Shown: positions 1-8,676, numbered from the stretch's first letter. The stretch is 16,449 nucleotides of DNA from CAZPKH01 sp964587165 (GCA_964587165.1 CAZPKH010000043.1:1-16449), one strand, 5' to 3'. Translations and numbers: made by a program. Notes: a model not told the origin generated them from the sequence alone.

Positions 1-891
1 TTGTGGCGCAACCTCGGTCCCGACCGCGACGTGCCCGCAGGCGATATAGGCGTAGGCGGCCGCGAGGTAGGCTACATGTACGGTATGTACAAAAAACTCG
101 CCCGCGAGAACACCGGTACATTCACCGGCAAAGGCCTCTCGTTCGGCGGTTCGCTCATCCGTCCCGAGGCTACCGGCTTCGGCGCCCTCTACTTCGTGCA
201 GGACGTACTCCGCCAGATGAACCAGGACATCAAAGGCAAGACAGTCGCAATCTCAGGCTTCGGCAACGTGGCATGGGGCGCAGCTATCAAAGCCACCGAG
301 CTTGGCGCTAAAGTAGTGACCATCTCAGGTCCCGACGGCTACATCTACGACGAGGCCGGTCTCGACGACGAGAAGATACAGTACATGCTCCACCTGCGCG
401 CCACCGGCGACGACATCGTGGCACCGTACGCCGACAAATTCCCCGGCTCGAAATTCTTCCCCGGCCGCAAACCCTGGGAGCAGAAAGTCGACATCGCACT
501 CCCCTGCGCTACACAGAACGAGCTCGGCAAAGCCGACGCCGAGGCTCTCGTGGCCAACGACGTGCTCCTCTGCGCCGAGGTATCCAACATGGGTTGTACC
601 CCCGAGGCTATCGACACATTCATCAACGCCAAGAAGATCTACTGCCCCGGTAAGGCAGTCAACGCCGGCGGTGTAGCCACCTCCGGTCTTGAGATGACAC
701 AGGATGCAGAGCACCTGCAGTGGACAGCCGCTGAGGTCGATGCCAAGCTGCACCAGATCATGTCGTCGATCCACCAGGCTTGTGTGGAATACGGCATGCA
801 GCCCGACGGCTACATCAACTACATGAAGGGCGCTAACATCGCCGGCTTCATGAAAGTAGCCGACGCCATGCTTGGCCAGGGCATCATCTGA
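1..891 (+). CDS. gdhA: NADP-type glutamate dehydrogenase, C-terminal 296 residues (5' end outside window)
   Basis: GdhA interconverts 2-oxoglutarate plus ammonium and glutamate in the cytoplasm, as a hexamer of roughly 445-residue subunits in this family. The window opens inside the gene: the reading frame is open from base 1, and the first TTG codon is not a believable start. Visible landmarks are PAGDIGVGGREVG near residues 12-24, which carries the active-site Asp; the signature GKGLSFGGSLIRPEATGFG at 43-61; the Rossmann dinucleotide motif GFGNVA at 86-91; and NAGGVATSGLEM towards the end. The protein ends in AMLGQGII, as typical Bacteroidales GdhA does. The stop is TGA at 889-891. It is followed within 30 nt by a strong hairpin, so the gene ends its transcription unit. 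Its promoter and the first third of the protein are outside the window. Identification is secure. Confidence 0.97.
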   Translation: MWRNLGPDRDVPAGDIGVGGREVGYMYGMYKKLARENTGTFTGKGLSFGGSLIRPEATGFGALYFVQDVLRQMNQDIKGKTVAISGFGNVAWGAAIKATELGAKVVTISGPDGYIYDEAGLDDEKIQYMLHLRATGDDIVAPYADKFPGSKFFPGRKPWEQKVDIALPCATQNELGKADAEALVANDVLLCAEVSNMGCTPEAIDTFINAKKIYCPGKAVNAGGVATSGLEMTQDAEHLQWTAAEVDAKLHQIMSSIHQACVEYGMQPDGYINYMKGANIAGFMKVADAMLGQGII

Positions 892-920
892 TAGTCGCCC
901 ACCTACCGACAGACCCTTAC

Positions 921-959
921 AGGAGGCAAGCACCCCACCCGGCGGTGTTTGCCTCCTTT
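921..959 (+). terminator. Intrinsic terminator of gdhA
   Basis: A 14-bp stem (aggaggcaagcacc at 921-934 against ggtgtttgcctcct at 944-957, one G-U pair) closes a 9-nt loop. It runs straight into TTT and lies 29 nt after the gdhA stop. Confidence 0.75.
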
Positions 960-990
960 GCTATCCCACAACCAAACTCCCCTGTTAAGC

Positions 991-1071
991 CTCGCAAGCG
1001 AGCCAAACCAAGCTTACAAATTCATTGAAAAACCTCTGCGTGCGTCTTTCCGCGCCGTTCGCTTGCGAACG
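991..1071. repeat. Pair of inverted REP-like hairpins upstream of the transposase gene
   Basis: Two short perfect hairpins lie 53 nt apart between gdhA and the transposase. The first is CTCGCAAGCGAG at 991-1002; flanking TAAGC (986-990) and GCTTA (1012-1016) can add an outer stem. The second is CGTTCGCTTGCGAACG at 1056-1071. The core of the second, TCGCTTGCGA, is the exact reverse complement of the core of the first, TCGCAAGCGA, so the two are inverted copies. Pairs of small GC-rich hairpins in opposite orientation next to a RAYT gene are typical of REP/BIME units. Whether this sequence is repeated elsewhere in the genome cannot be seen here. Confidence 0.5.
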
Positions 1072-1099
1072 CCAACCATAATAATCACCCAATCCCGCT

Positions 1100-1972
1100 A
1101 TGCCCCGCGACTATCATCACGACTACAGATCCCGATGCATTTATCATATCACAATGACTAAAGCACCAGGAGTACCGAATTTTTCAAGGATCACCGGCTC
1201 ACCGGAGCATCCCATAGTCGAGCGCTCGCAAATAGGCCGGATAATAGAAGAACAGATCGGCAATTTCCCTAATCTTTGCCCCGCATTGCGTGTCTTGCAA
1301 TACGTCATTATGCCCGATCACATCCATTTCGCAATCTTCGCAGAATCCACGCTTCCAAAGCCCATAGGCAGCTATATAGGAATGATGAAAGTGAAATGCG
1401 GACAATTAGCGCGGGAACAACTTGCCTCCCCCACCCCTATATTTGAAAAAGATTTTTACGACCGCATACTCCGACGACACCACAGCCTCGATACGATCTG
1501 CAACTATATCCGACAAAACCCTTATCGACTGTTAGTGAGAGCCCGGAATCCCGATTTCTTCCGCCGTATAAACAATCTCACTATCAACCAATCCCTCTGG
1601 CAGGCTTATGGCAACATCCAACTGTTGGAGAATCCCTTCAAAGCACCTGTCGTAATCCATCGGGCAGACACCGAGGAACTGAAGGCTGCCAAGCGCAGAA
1701 GATGGGCACACATCTCTGAAAACGGAGGCGTGCTTGTTTCACCGTTTATTTCGAAGGAAGAAAAAGAGATACGCCGACTGTGCGAAGATGCCAATGGCAA
1801 AATCATACTTCTAACAAACCGGCCGCTTGGCGAAAGAGAGAAACCGGCCGCCCACGACTTCAACCTATGCACGGCCGGGCGTCTGCTGATATTAGCCCCA
1901 ATGAGCGCGCTGCCGCCCGGTCGTCAGACTTTCCTGTATCTGAATGCTGCCGCTGAAAGTATCGAAATATAG
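1100..1972 (+). CDS. REP-associated tyrosine transposase (RAYT, IS200-like Y1/HUH family) with C-terminal extension
   Basis: This is a single-strand DNA transposase-like protein of the Y1_Tnp family, which acts on hairpin DNA through a covalent tyrosine intermediate. The opening MPRDYHHDYRSRCIYHITM resembles the first beta strand of RAYTs. The metal-binding HUH motif is HIH at residues 74-76 (MPDHIHF). The probable catalytic tyrosine is Y136 in ICNYIRQNPYRL, matching the YIxxNP helix of the family. The catalytic domain ends near residue 175. About 110 further residues follow, including GGVLVSPFIS at 209-218 and GRLLILAP at 260-267, which look like a small alpha/beta (possibly DprA/SLOG-like) domain; that assignment is inference. 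At 290 residues it exceeds the usual 150-220. ATG 1100 fits the family N-terminus. REP-like hairpins upstream support the call. No terminal inverted repeats are seen, so it is a domesticated single gene, not an insertion sequence. Confidence 0.85.
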   Translation: MPRDYHHDYRSRCIYHITMTKAPGVPNFSRITGSPEHPIVERSQIGRIIEEQIGNFPNLCPALRVLQYVIMPDHIHFAIFAESTLPKPIGSYIGMMKVKCGQLAREQLASPTPIFEKDFYDRILRRHHSLDTICNYIRQNPYRLLVRARNPDFFRRINNLTINQSLWQAYGNIQLLENPFKAPVVIHRADTEELKAAKRRRWAHISENGGVLVSPFISKEEKEIRRLCEDANGKIILLTNRPLGEREKPAAHDFNLCTAGRLLILAPMSALPPGRQTFLYLNAAAESIEI

Positions 1973-2065
1973 CGAAGAGGCTGCCTGACGGCGGGGTCGG
2001 GAACCCGGCTTTGATGGGGCACAAGAGTGAGTTCGGAGGGCGCAATCATTGAGGGGACGGGGGTA

Positions 2066-2104
2066 TGAAAAGTGTGGCACCCGGCGGGAGGACCGACGGA
2101 TGCC
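2066..2104 (-). terminator. Possible terminator of nifJ
   Basis: Reading the minus strand after the nifJ stop, GGCATCC pairs with GGGTGCC (plus-strand positions 2098-2104 and 2076-2082, one G-U). ACACTTTTC follows. The 15-nt loop and short T-run make this a weak call. Confidence 0.35.
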
Positions 2105-2134
2105 ACTGATATGTCTGTAAGGATCTTTCTGCGA

Positions 2135-5100
2135 TTATTTGCCTTCGAGGGCTTCAACTTCGGGATCTACGCCCCACTGCTGGCGGGCAAGACGCTGATA
2201 GTTGTTGTAGCGCCACTTGGCATTGTCGACAGCGGCGTCGAAGAGCTGCTGTGCCTCGGCCGGATACTGCTTGAGCACCGATGCGTAGCGCACTTCGCCT
2301 TTGAGGAAGTCCTCAAACTTCGACCAGTCGGGAGCTTTCGAGTCGAGGGTGAAGGGGTTGTTGCCTTCGAGCTCGGCGGCGGGGTTGTAGCGCCAGAGCT
2401 GCCAGTAGCCGCACTCCACTGCGCGACGCTCCTCATCCTGCGAGCGACCCATACCGGCCTTGAGGCCGTGGTTGATACAGGGCGAGTAGGCTATGATGAG
2501 CGACGGTCCGTCGTAAGCCTCGGCCTCGCGGATGGCTTTCAGAGCCTGAGCATTGTCGGCACCCATGGCCACCTGTGCTACGTAGACGTAGCCGTAGGTC
2601 GACGCGATAAGACCGAGGTCTTTCTTGCGGATGCGCTTGCCGGCTGCGGCAAATTTGGCGATAGCGCCGAGCGGGGTCGACTTCGAAGCCTGACCGCCGG
2701 TGTTGGAGTATACCTCGGTGTCGAGCACGAGTACGTTGACATCCTTGCCGGTGGCGAGTACGTGGTCGAGACCGCCGAAGCCGATGTCGTAGGCGGCGCC
2801 GTCGCCGGCCACGATCCACTGCGAGCGTTTCACGATCTGATTCTTGAGTTCAAGCAGCTGCTTGGCCAGGGGACAGTCGGAAGCCTCGGCCAGGGGCACG
2901 ATCTCTTTTGCCACTTCGTAGGTTGCGGCGGCGCTGTTGCGGTTCTCAAGCCACTTGGCGGCCTGCGCCTTGAGCTCGGCGGATGCTTTGTCGCACTCGG
3001 TGATGCCCTGCATCAGCTCGGCCACGCGGGCCACGAGCTTCTCGTTGGCTATCTTCATGCCGAGGCCGAACTCGGCGAAGTCCTCGAAGAGTGAGTTTGC
3101 CCAAGCCACACCGTGGCCGTCGGCGTCGACGGTGTAAGGTGTCGAGGGCACGGAGCCTGAGTAGATCGACGAACAGCCGGTAGCGTTGGCCACCATCTGA
3201 TGGTCGCCGAAGAGCTGGCTGACGAGTTTGAGATACGGAGTCTCGCCGCAGCCGGAGCATGCGCCTGAGAACTCGAAGAGCGGTGTGGCAAACTGCGAGT
3301 TCTTGACGTTAGCCTTGATGTCGACGAGCTTCTGCTTCGAAGCGACGTGATCCACGCAGTAGTCCCACGACTTCTGCACTTCGAGCTGTGTCTCGAGCGG
3401 CATCATCTTCAGGGCTTTCACGCCTTTCTTGCCGGGGCATACGTCGACGCAGTTGGAGCAGCCGAGGCAGTCCATCACATCGACAGCCTGAATGAAGCGC
3501 ATTCCGGCAAACTGCTTGCCGATGGCGGGTATTGTGCCAGCCTCGCCGAAGGGTGAGCCGGCGAGCTCAGCCTCGTCGAGCACGAACGGGCGGATGGCAG
3601 CGTGGGGGCAGACGTACGCACACTTGTTGCACTGTATACAGTTCTCCTCCATCCATTCGGGCACGAAGGCTGCCACGCCGCGTTTCTCATACTTGGCGGT
3701 GCCGGGGGTCCATGTGCCGTCCTCGATGCCTTTGAAGGCGCTCACCTTGAGCAGGTCGCCGTCCTGAGCGTTGATGGGGCGAACGACCTCGTTGATGAAC
3801 GCGGGATCGTCGTTTGCCACGGCGGGCTCGTCGGCGAGCTCGGCCCAATCGGGGTCTACGTCGAGCTTGTGGTACTCGGAGCCGCGGTCAACAGCAGCAT
3901 AGTTTTTGTCGACCACATCCTGGCCTTTCTTGCCGTAGCTCTTGACGATGAATTTCTTCATCTGCTCTACGGCGAGATCTACCGGTATCACCTCGGTGAT
4001 GCGGAAGAATGCGCTCTGGAGTATGGTGTTGGTGCGGTTGCCCAGACCGATCTCCTGAGCTATGCGGGTTGCGTTGATGTAGTATACGGTGATGTTGTGC
4101 TTGGCGAGGTATTTCTTGACACGCACGGGCATGTTCTTGGCCAGCTCGTCACCCTCCCAGATGGTATTGAGCAGGAATGTACCGCCGTCGCGCAGACCGC
4201 GTGTCACATCATACATGTGCATGTATGCCTGCACGTGGCAAGCCACAAAGTTGGGAGTATTCACCAGGTAGGTGGAGCGGATCGGTTTGTCGCCGAAGCG
4301 CAGGTGCGAGCATGTGAAGCCGCCCGATTTCTTGGAGTCGTATGCGAAGTAAGCCTGGCAGTATTTGTCGGTGTTCTCGCCGATGATCTTCACCGAGTTT
4401 TTGTTTGCGCCCACTGTACCGTCGGCGCCGAGACCGTAGAATTTGGCCTCGAATGTCGAGGGATCGCCCAGTGCCACCTCGGGGAGTATGGGGAGCGAGG
4501 TGAATGTCACGTCGTCGTCGATACCGATTGTGAAGTGGTTCTTGGGCTCGGGGAGAGCGAGGTTGTCAAACACGCTGAGCACCTGTGCGGGGGTGGTGTC
4601 TTTCGAAGCGAGACCGTAGCGGCCGCCCACGATCACGGGGGCGTCAGCCTTGCCGTAGAAGCAGTCTTTCACATCGAGGTAGAGGGGCTCGCCGAGAGCG
4701 CCGGGCTCTTTGGTGCGGTCGAGCACGGCGATGCGCTTTGCGGTGGCGGGCACGGCGGCAAGGAAGTGCTTTGCAGAGAAGGGACGGTAGAGATGTACCG
4801 ACACCAGACCGACTTTCTCGCCTTTGGCCACGAGCGAGTCGATGGCCTCCTCGGCAGCCTGAGTGATCGAGCCCATGGCGATGATCACGCGCTCGGCGTC
4901 GGGCGCACCGTAGTAGTTGAAGAGCTCGTAGCGGCGGCCTGTGATCTCGGAGATCTTGTGCATGTACTCCTCGACGATCTCGGGCACAGCCTCATAGTAG
5001 CTGTTGGAAGCCTCGCGGTGCTGGAAGAATACGTCGCCGTTCTCGGCCATACCGCGTGCCACGGGAGCCTGAGGGGAGAGGGCGCGGGCGCGGAAGTCGG

Positions 5101-5707
5101 CCAGAGCCTTGCGGTCGAGCAGCGGAGCGAGATCGTCGGCATCAAGCTGCTCGATCTTCTGTATCTCGTGAGAAGTGCGGAATCCGTCGAAGAAGTTCAC
5201 AAACGGCACACGGCTGCGTATGGTGGCAAGGTGAGCCACACCTGCCAGATCCATCACCTCCTGCACGGAGCCTTCGGCAAGCATGGCGAATCCGGTCTGA
5301 CGCACCGACATGACGTCCTGATGGTCGCCGAATATCGACAGGGCGTGCGATGCGAGTGTGCGTGCCGATACGTGGAACACGCAGGGGAGCAGCTCGCCGG
5401 CGATCTTGTACATATTGGGGATCATCAGCAGCAGACCCTGCGAGGCGGTATATGTGGTGGTGAGGGCTCCGCCCTGGAGCGATCCGTGGACGGCACCTGC
5501 GGCACCACCCTCCGACTGCATCTCCTGCACCAGAACGGTTTCGCCGAAGATGTTCTTGCGGCCGGCAGCAGCCCACTCATCGACATATTCAGCCATAGTC
5601 GACGACGGTGTGATGGGGTATATAGCGGCCACTTCTGTGAACATGTAGCTCACATGTGCGGCAGCCTGATTACCATCACAAGTCAGAAATTTCTTCTCTT
5701 TACTCAT
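2135..5707 (-). CDS. nifJ: Pyruvate:ferredoxin (flavodoxin) oxidoreductase, single-chain
   Basis: PFOR decarboxylates pyruvate to acetyl-CoA and CO2, passing electrons to ferredoxin or flavodoxin; it is central to anaerobic energy metabolism. The 1190 residues match the usual 1170-1200 of the one-chain homodimeric enzyme. The N-terminal domain opens with CDGNQAAAHVSYMFTEVAAIYP-like sequence containing YPITPSS at 30-36. Two 4Fe-4S clusters are ligated by C690, C693, C696, C700 and by C747, C750, C753, C757. A third cluster is expected from C817, C820, C845 and C1077. The thiamine diphosphate domain shows GDGAAYDIG at 968-976 and YSNTGGQ at 1000-1006. No catalytic element is missing. ATG 5707 gives the standard MSKEKKFLTCDGN start. 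The gene has its own consensus promoter about 80 nt upstream, with a leader hairpin between promoter and start, so it is probably transcribed alone, independently of upstream ispD. Confidence 0.97.
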   Translation of the reverse strand: MSKEKKFLTCDGNQAAAHVSYMFTEVAAIYPITPSSTMAEYVDEWAAAGRKNIFGETVLVQEMQSEGGAAGAVHGSLQGGALTTTYTASQGLLLMIPNMYKIAGELLPCVFHVSARTLASHALSIFGDHQDVMSVRQTGFAMLAEGSVQEVMDLAGVAHLATIRSRVPFVNFFDGFRTSHEIQKIEQLDADDLAPLLDRKALADFRARALSPQAPVARGMAENGDVFFQHREASNSYYEAVPEIVEEYMHKISEITGRRYELFNYYGAPDAERVIIAMGSITQAAEEAIDSLVAKGEKVGLVSVHLYRPFSAKHFLAAVPATAKRIAVLDRTKEPGALGEPLYLDVKDCFYGKADAPVIVGGRYGLASKDTTPAQVLSVFDNLALPEPKNHFTIGIDDDVTFTSLPILPEVALGDPSTFEAKFYGLGADGTVGANKNSVKIIGENTDKYCQAYFAYDSKKSGGFTCSHLRFGDKPIRSTYLVNTPNFVACHVQAYMHMYDVTRGLRDGGTFLLNTIWEGDELAKNMPVRVKKYLAKHNITVYYINATRIAQEIGLGNRTNTILQSAFFRITEVIPVDLAVEQMKKFIVKSYGKKGQDVVDKNYAAVDRGSEYHKLDVDPDWAELADEPAVANDDPAFINEVVRPINAQDGDLLKVSAFKGIEDGTWTPGTAKYEKRGVAAFVPEWMEENCIQCNKCAYVCPHAAIRPFVLDEAELAGSPFGEAGTIPAIGKQFAGMRFIQAVDVMDCLGCSNCVDVCPGKKGVKALKMMPLETQLEVQKSWDYCVDHVASKQKLVDIKANVKNSQFATPLFEFSGACSGCGETPYLKLVSQLFGDHQMVANATGCSSIYSGSVPSTPYTVDADGHGVAWANSLFEDFAEFGLGMKIANEKLVARVAELMQGITECDKASAELKAQAAKWLENRNSAAATYEVAKEIVPLAEASDCPLAKQLLELKNQIVKRSQWIVAGDGAAYDIGFGGLDHVLATGKDVNVLVLDTEVYSNTGGQASKSTPLGAIAKFAAAGKRIRKKDLGLIASTYGYVYVAQVAMGADNAQALKAIREAEAYDGPSLIIAYSPCINHGLKAGMGRSQDEERRAVECGYWQLWRYNPAAELEGNNPFTLDSKAPDWSKFEDFLKGEVRYASVLKQYPAEAQQLFDAAVDNAKWRYNNYQRLARQQWGVDPEVEALEGK

Positions 5708-5751
5708 AAAGTTTGTAATCTATTGGGTATTTTGATGTTGTAACGCCATAG

Positions 5752-5775
5752 GCACCTTCGGTCAAAGGAAGGTGC
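5752..5775 (-). promoter_or_regulatory. Perfect hairpin near the 5' end of the nifJ leader
   Basis: GCACCTTC (5752-5759) and GAAGGTGC (5768-5775) form an 8-bp perfect stem with an 8-nt loop. It begins only a few nucleotides after the predicted start of transcription and lies 44 nt before the ATG. It could be a 5' stabilising stem or a regulatory structure; nothing here decides between them. Confidence 0.5.
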
Positions 5776-5787
5776 AGAAAAGCACGG

Positions 5788-5819
5788 CAAAGTTAAATAT
5801 TAATATCGTAATACGCAAA
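5788..5819 (-). promoter_or_regulatory. Bacteroidetes-type promoter of nifJ
   Basis: On the minus strand TTTG (-33, plus positions 5816-5819) is followed after 20 nt by TAACTTTG (-7, 5788-5795), matching the TTTG/TAnnTTTG consensus. Transcription should start near 5782. Confidence 0.75.
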
Positions 5820-5871
5820 AATTTTGCCGTCGCTGTGGTTGTGAGCGCCTGACTCTCAGTTTATACGCAGT

Positions 5872-6555
5872 TTATTCCATGCGGCGCAGGTGAGCCAGGG
5901 CGGTGGCGATGTCGCCGGGATTGGTCACTTTGATGTTGGCGGGGTCGCCGTCGACGGCCGCGAGGTCGGTGAATCCGGCGGCTTCCATCACCGAGGCATC
6001 GTCGGTGAATGTCGGGCGGTAGGCCATCCGGTAGGCCTGGCGCAGCAGTCCGGCGCGGAATGCCTGCGGTGTCTGCACGGCACGCAGCGTGTCGCGGCGC
6101 ACGGCTACAGTGCTTCCGTCGCGGCGCACACGGCGTATGGAGTCGGTGACCGGGACCATAGGAATAGCTCCCTGACTGCCGGCGGCTACGGCCTCGACCA
6201 CGCGGGCGGCCAGAGCGGCCGACACTACAGGGCGGGCGCCGTCGTGCACGGCCACGATGTCGACCGTCGGCGGCACGGCTTCGAGGGCATTGCGCACCGA
6301 CTCCCAGCGCGTGGCTCCACCCTCTACGATGGCGGGGGAGCGGAAGCCGTGCTCGGCGCACATGTCGAGCCACTCGTCGATGAAGTAGGTGCTGAGCACC
6401 AGCACTATGTGGGTATCAGGGGGCGATGCGGCCCGCAGGCGGTCGATGGTGGTCATCAGCAGCGGCCGTCCGCCCATGTCGCAAAACTGCTTGGGGAGCG
6501 GGGCGCCGTATCGGCTCCCGCTCCCCGCGGCAGGTATTATGTATGCTAATTTCAT
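5872..6555 (-). CDS. ispD: 2-C-methyl-D-erythritol 4-phosphate cytidylyltransferase
   Basis: IspD joins CTP to methylerythritol phosphate in the non-mevalonate isoprenoid pathway, in the cytoplasm. The 227-residue length is normal. The nucleotide-binding loop is PAAGSGSRYG at 8-17, with PKQF at 21-24. GGATRWESVRNAL at 79-91 and VHDGARP at 103-109 are family signatures, followed by QTPQAF at 161-166, TDDASVME at 184-191 and GDPANIKVTNPGDI at 203-216. ATG 6555 places the nucleotide loop at the expected distance from the N-terminus. The gene starts only 6 nt after the dcp stop, so the two are almost certainly cotranscribed from the dcp promoter. No separate promoter or clear terminator is visible at its 3' end. 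Confidence 0.95.
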   Translation of the reverse strand: MKLAYIIPAAGSGSRYGAPLPKQFCDMGGRPLLMTTIDRLRAASPPDTHIVLVLSTYFIDEWLDMCAEHGFRSPAIVEGGATRWESVRNALEAVPPTVDIVAVHDGARPVVSAALAARVVEAVAAGSQGAIPMVPVTDSIRRVRRDGSTVAVRRDTLRAVQTPQAFRAGLLRQAYRMAYRPTFTDDASVMEAAGFTDLAAVDGDPANIKVTNPGDIATALAHLRRME

Positions 6556-6561
6556 CTGCGG

Positions 6562-8676
6562 TTACTTGAGGCCGCGGTTGCGCAGCAGCGCGTCGGGTGT
6601 AGGCTTCGAGCCACGGAAACGCTCGTAGAGCACCATCGGATCTTCAGAGCCGCCGGCCTCGAGGATATTGGTCTTGAACGACTTGGCGGTGGCGGGGTCG
6701 AACACGCCGTTCTGCTCGAAGAGCTCGAAGGCGTCGCAGTCGAGCACGGCCGACCACAGGTATGTGTAATAGCCCGAAGCGTAGCCGTCGCTGCCGAATA
6801 TATGCTTGAAGTAGGGCGAGCGGTAGCGGAATGTGAGTTCCTTGGGCATACCGATCTTGTTTGCGAAATCAGCCTCGAAAGCCATCACATCGACATCACC
6901 CTCGGGGTTGAGGTGTCCGTAAGCCAGGTCGAGGAGAGCTGCTCCTACGAGCTCGGCGGTCATGAATCCCTGATTGTGGGTCGATGCGGCGTTGATCTTC
7001 GCAACAAGCTCCTCGGGGATGGTCTCGCCGGTGCGGTAATGCTTTGCATAGTCGTACACCAGCGCGGGGTCAAAGCGGAAATGCTCGTGGAACTGCGAGG
7101 GGAGCTCTACGAAGTCGCGGTCGGTGTTTGTGCCGGCCTGCGAGGGGAGCTCGGCTTTCGAGAGCATGCCGTGCAGACCGTGGCCGAACTCGTGGAAGAG
7201 AGTCTCCACGTCGTCCATCGACAGCAGAGCGGGGGTGTCGGCTGTGGGGCCGGAGAAGTTGCCCACATTATATATAATAGGGCGGTGAGCCACGCCGTCG
7301 GTGCCCACAAACGAATTGTCGAGGGCATCCATCCATGCGCCCTGGCGCTTGATGGGGCGGCTGAAGTAGTCGGTCATGAAGATGGCGAGGTGGTTGCCGT
7401 CGGCATCGAGCACCTCATAAACCTTACACTCGGGGTGATATTTGGGAGCGTCGGGGAGCTCGCGGAATGTCACACCGTAGAGGCGTCCGGCCATAGTGAA
7501 AATGCCGTCGCGCACGGCATCGACGGGGAAATACTGCGATACTTCGGTCTCGTCGAGATCGTATTTGGCTTTGCGCACCTTCTCGGCGTAGTAGTAGTAA
7601 TCCCACGGCTCGATGGTGAGGCCGGCGCCCTCGGCATCGGCTATAGCCTGCATCTCGGCCACTTCGGTCTTGACCTTGGCGGCTGCGGGCACCCACAGCT
7701 TCATCAGCAGCTCCTCAGCGGCCTGCGGGGTGCGGGCCATTACGTTGTCGGTCATATACGAAGCGAAGTCGTCGAAACCGAGCAGCTGAGCTTTGCGTGC
7801 ACGGGCTTTGAGGATTTTGTTGATCACGGGTATATTTGAGCCGTCGCCCTCGGAGGCCTGCGATGTGTACCCCTGATACATACGGCGGCGTATGTCGCGG
7901 TTGTCGGCGTATGTGAGCACCGGCAGGCGCGAGGGAGCGTGGAGGGTGAGCACCCATTTGCCTTCGAGGCCGCGGGCGGCAGCGGCTTCGGCAGCCTGAG
8001 CCTTGACGTTGGCGGGCAGGCCGGAGAGGTCGGCTTCGTTGTCGACCACGATGACGAATGCATTGTTGGCGGCCAGCAGGTTGCGGTTGAACTGCAGATA
8101 GAGGTCGGCCAGAGTGGTGTTGAGCTCGGAGAGCTCTTTCTTCTGCTCGGGGGTGAGCAGGGCGCCGTTGCGCACGAAGTTCTTGTAATACTCCTCTACG
8201 GCGCGGCGCTGAGGTGTCGTGAGGTCGAGATTATCGAGATTGTCGTATATCGCTTTTACGCGGGCGAAGAGGGCATCGTTCATATACATCTCGTCGTTGT
8301 GAGCCGAATAGAGCGGCATAGCTTCGGCCTCGACGGCCTGCATCTCGGGGGTAGCCATCGACTCGGTGAGCGAGAAGAGCACGCTGAGCACGCGGTCGAG
8401 AGTGCGTCCGCCGTACTCCAGGGGGATGATGGTGTTTTCGAATGTCGGAGCGTCCGGATTTGCCACCACGGCGGCTATCTCGGCGTTGTGCTCGTCGATA
8501 CCCTGCTTCAGGGCCGGGATGTAGTCGGCGTAGGTGATCTGCTCGAACGGAGGGATCTCAAACGGTGTGGTGTACGGCGCCAGGAAGGGGTTCTGACGCT
8601 CGGCTGCGGCGGCATCAAGAGTGCCGGCAGGCATCAGCAGGCAAGCTGCCGCTGCGAGGGTGATGAATCTGCGCAT
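6562..8676 (-). CDS. dcp: Exported M3-family peptidyl-dipeptidase
   Basis: This zinc metallopeptidase of family M3 (thimet oligopeptidase/Dcp) removes C-terminal dipeptides from oligopeptides. The zinc site HEFGH lies at residues 495-499 within LFHEFGHGLHGML. The third ligand is the downstream glutamate in DFVELPSQFHEH (E524). At 704 residues, with NPFL and FEIPPFEQI near the N-terminus, it fits the periplasmic Dcp branch common in Bacteroidetes. A signal peptide is visible: MRR, a hydrophobic stretch to about residue 20, then an Ala-rich cleavage region near 22-26. No lipobox is seen, so it should be soluble in the periplasm or secreted. It has a consensus promoter 47 nt upstream and leads directly into ispD after 6 nt. 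The pairing with ispD looks like operon convenience and not a functional link. Confidence 0.92.
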   Translation of the reverse strand: MRRFITLAAAACLLMPAGTLDAAAAERQNPFLAPYTTPFEIPPFEQITYADYIPALKQGIDEHNAEIAAVVANPDAPTFENTIIPLEYGGRTLDRVLSVLFSLTESMATPEMQAVEAEAMPLYSAHNDEMYMNDALFARVKAIYDNLDNLDLTTPQRRAVEEYYKNFVRNGALLTPEQKKELSELNTTLADLYLQFNRNLLAANNAFVIVVDNEADLSGLPANVKAQAAEAAAARGLEGKWVLTLHAPSRLPVLTYADNRDIRRRMYQGYTSQASEGDGSNIPVINKILKARARKAQLLGFDDFASYMTDNVMARTPQAAEELLMKLWVPAAAKVKTEVAEMQAIADAEGAGLTIEPWDYYYYAEKVRKAKYDLDETEVSQYFPVDAVRDGIFTMAGRLYGVTFRELPDAPKYHPECKVYEVLDADGNHLAIFMTDYFSRPIKRQGAWMDALDNSFVGTDGVAHRPIIYNVGNFSGPTADTPALLSMDDVETLFHEFGHGLHGMLSKAELPSQAGTNTDRDFVELPSQFHEHFRFDPALVYDYAKHYRTGETIPEELVAKINAASTHNQGFMTAELVGAALLDLAYGHLNPEGDVDVMAFEADFANKIGMPKELTFRYRSPYFKHIFGSDGYASGYYTYLWSAVLDCDAFELFEQNGVFDPATAKSFKTNILEAGGSEDPMVLYERFRGSKPTPDALLRNRGLK

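Noticed and set aside
2072..3094. 340-codon plus-strand frame opposite the 3' part of nifJ
   Set aside because: Antisense shadow with no recognisable domain; it also crosses the proposed nifJ terminator.
3602..5743. 713-codon open frame on the plus strand opposite nifJ
   Set aside because: It is the antisense shadow of a confidently identified GC-rich gene; its translation is rich in Val, Gly and His with no family motif.
6802..7839. 345-codon plus-strand frame opposite dcp, and a similar one at 7939-9153 opposite dcp and the sirtuin
   Set aside because: Both are antisense to secure genes; the second runs across two genes and a promoter region, which a real gene would not do.
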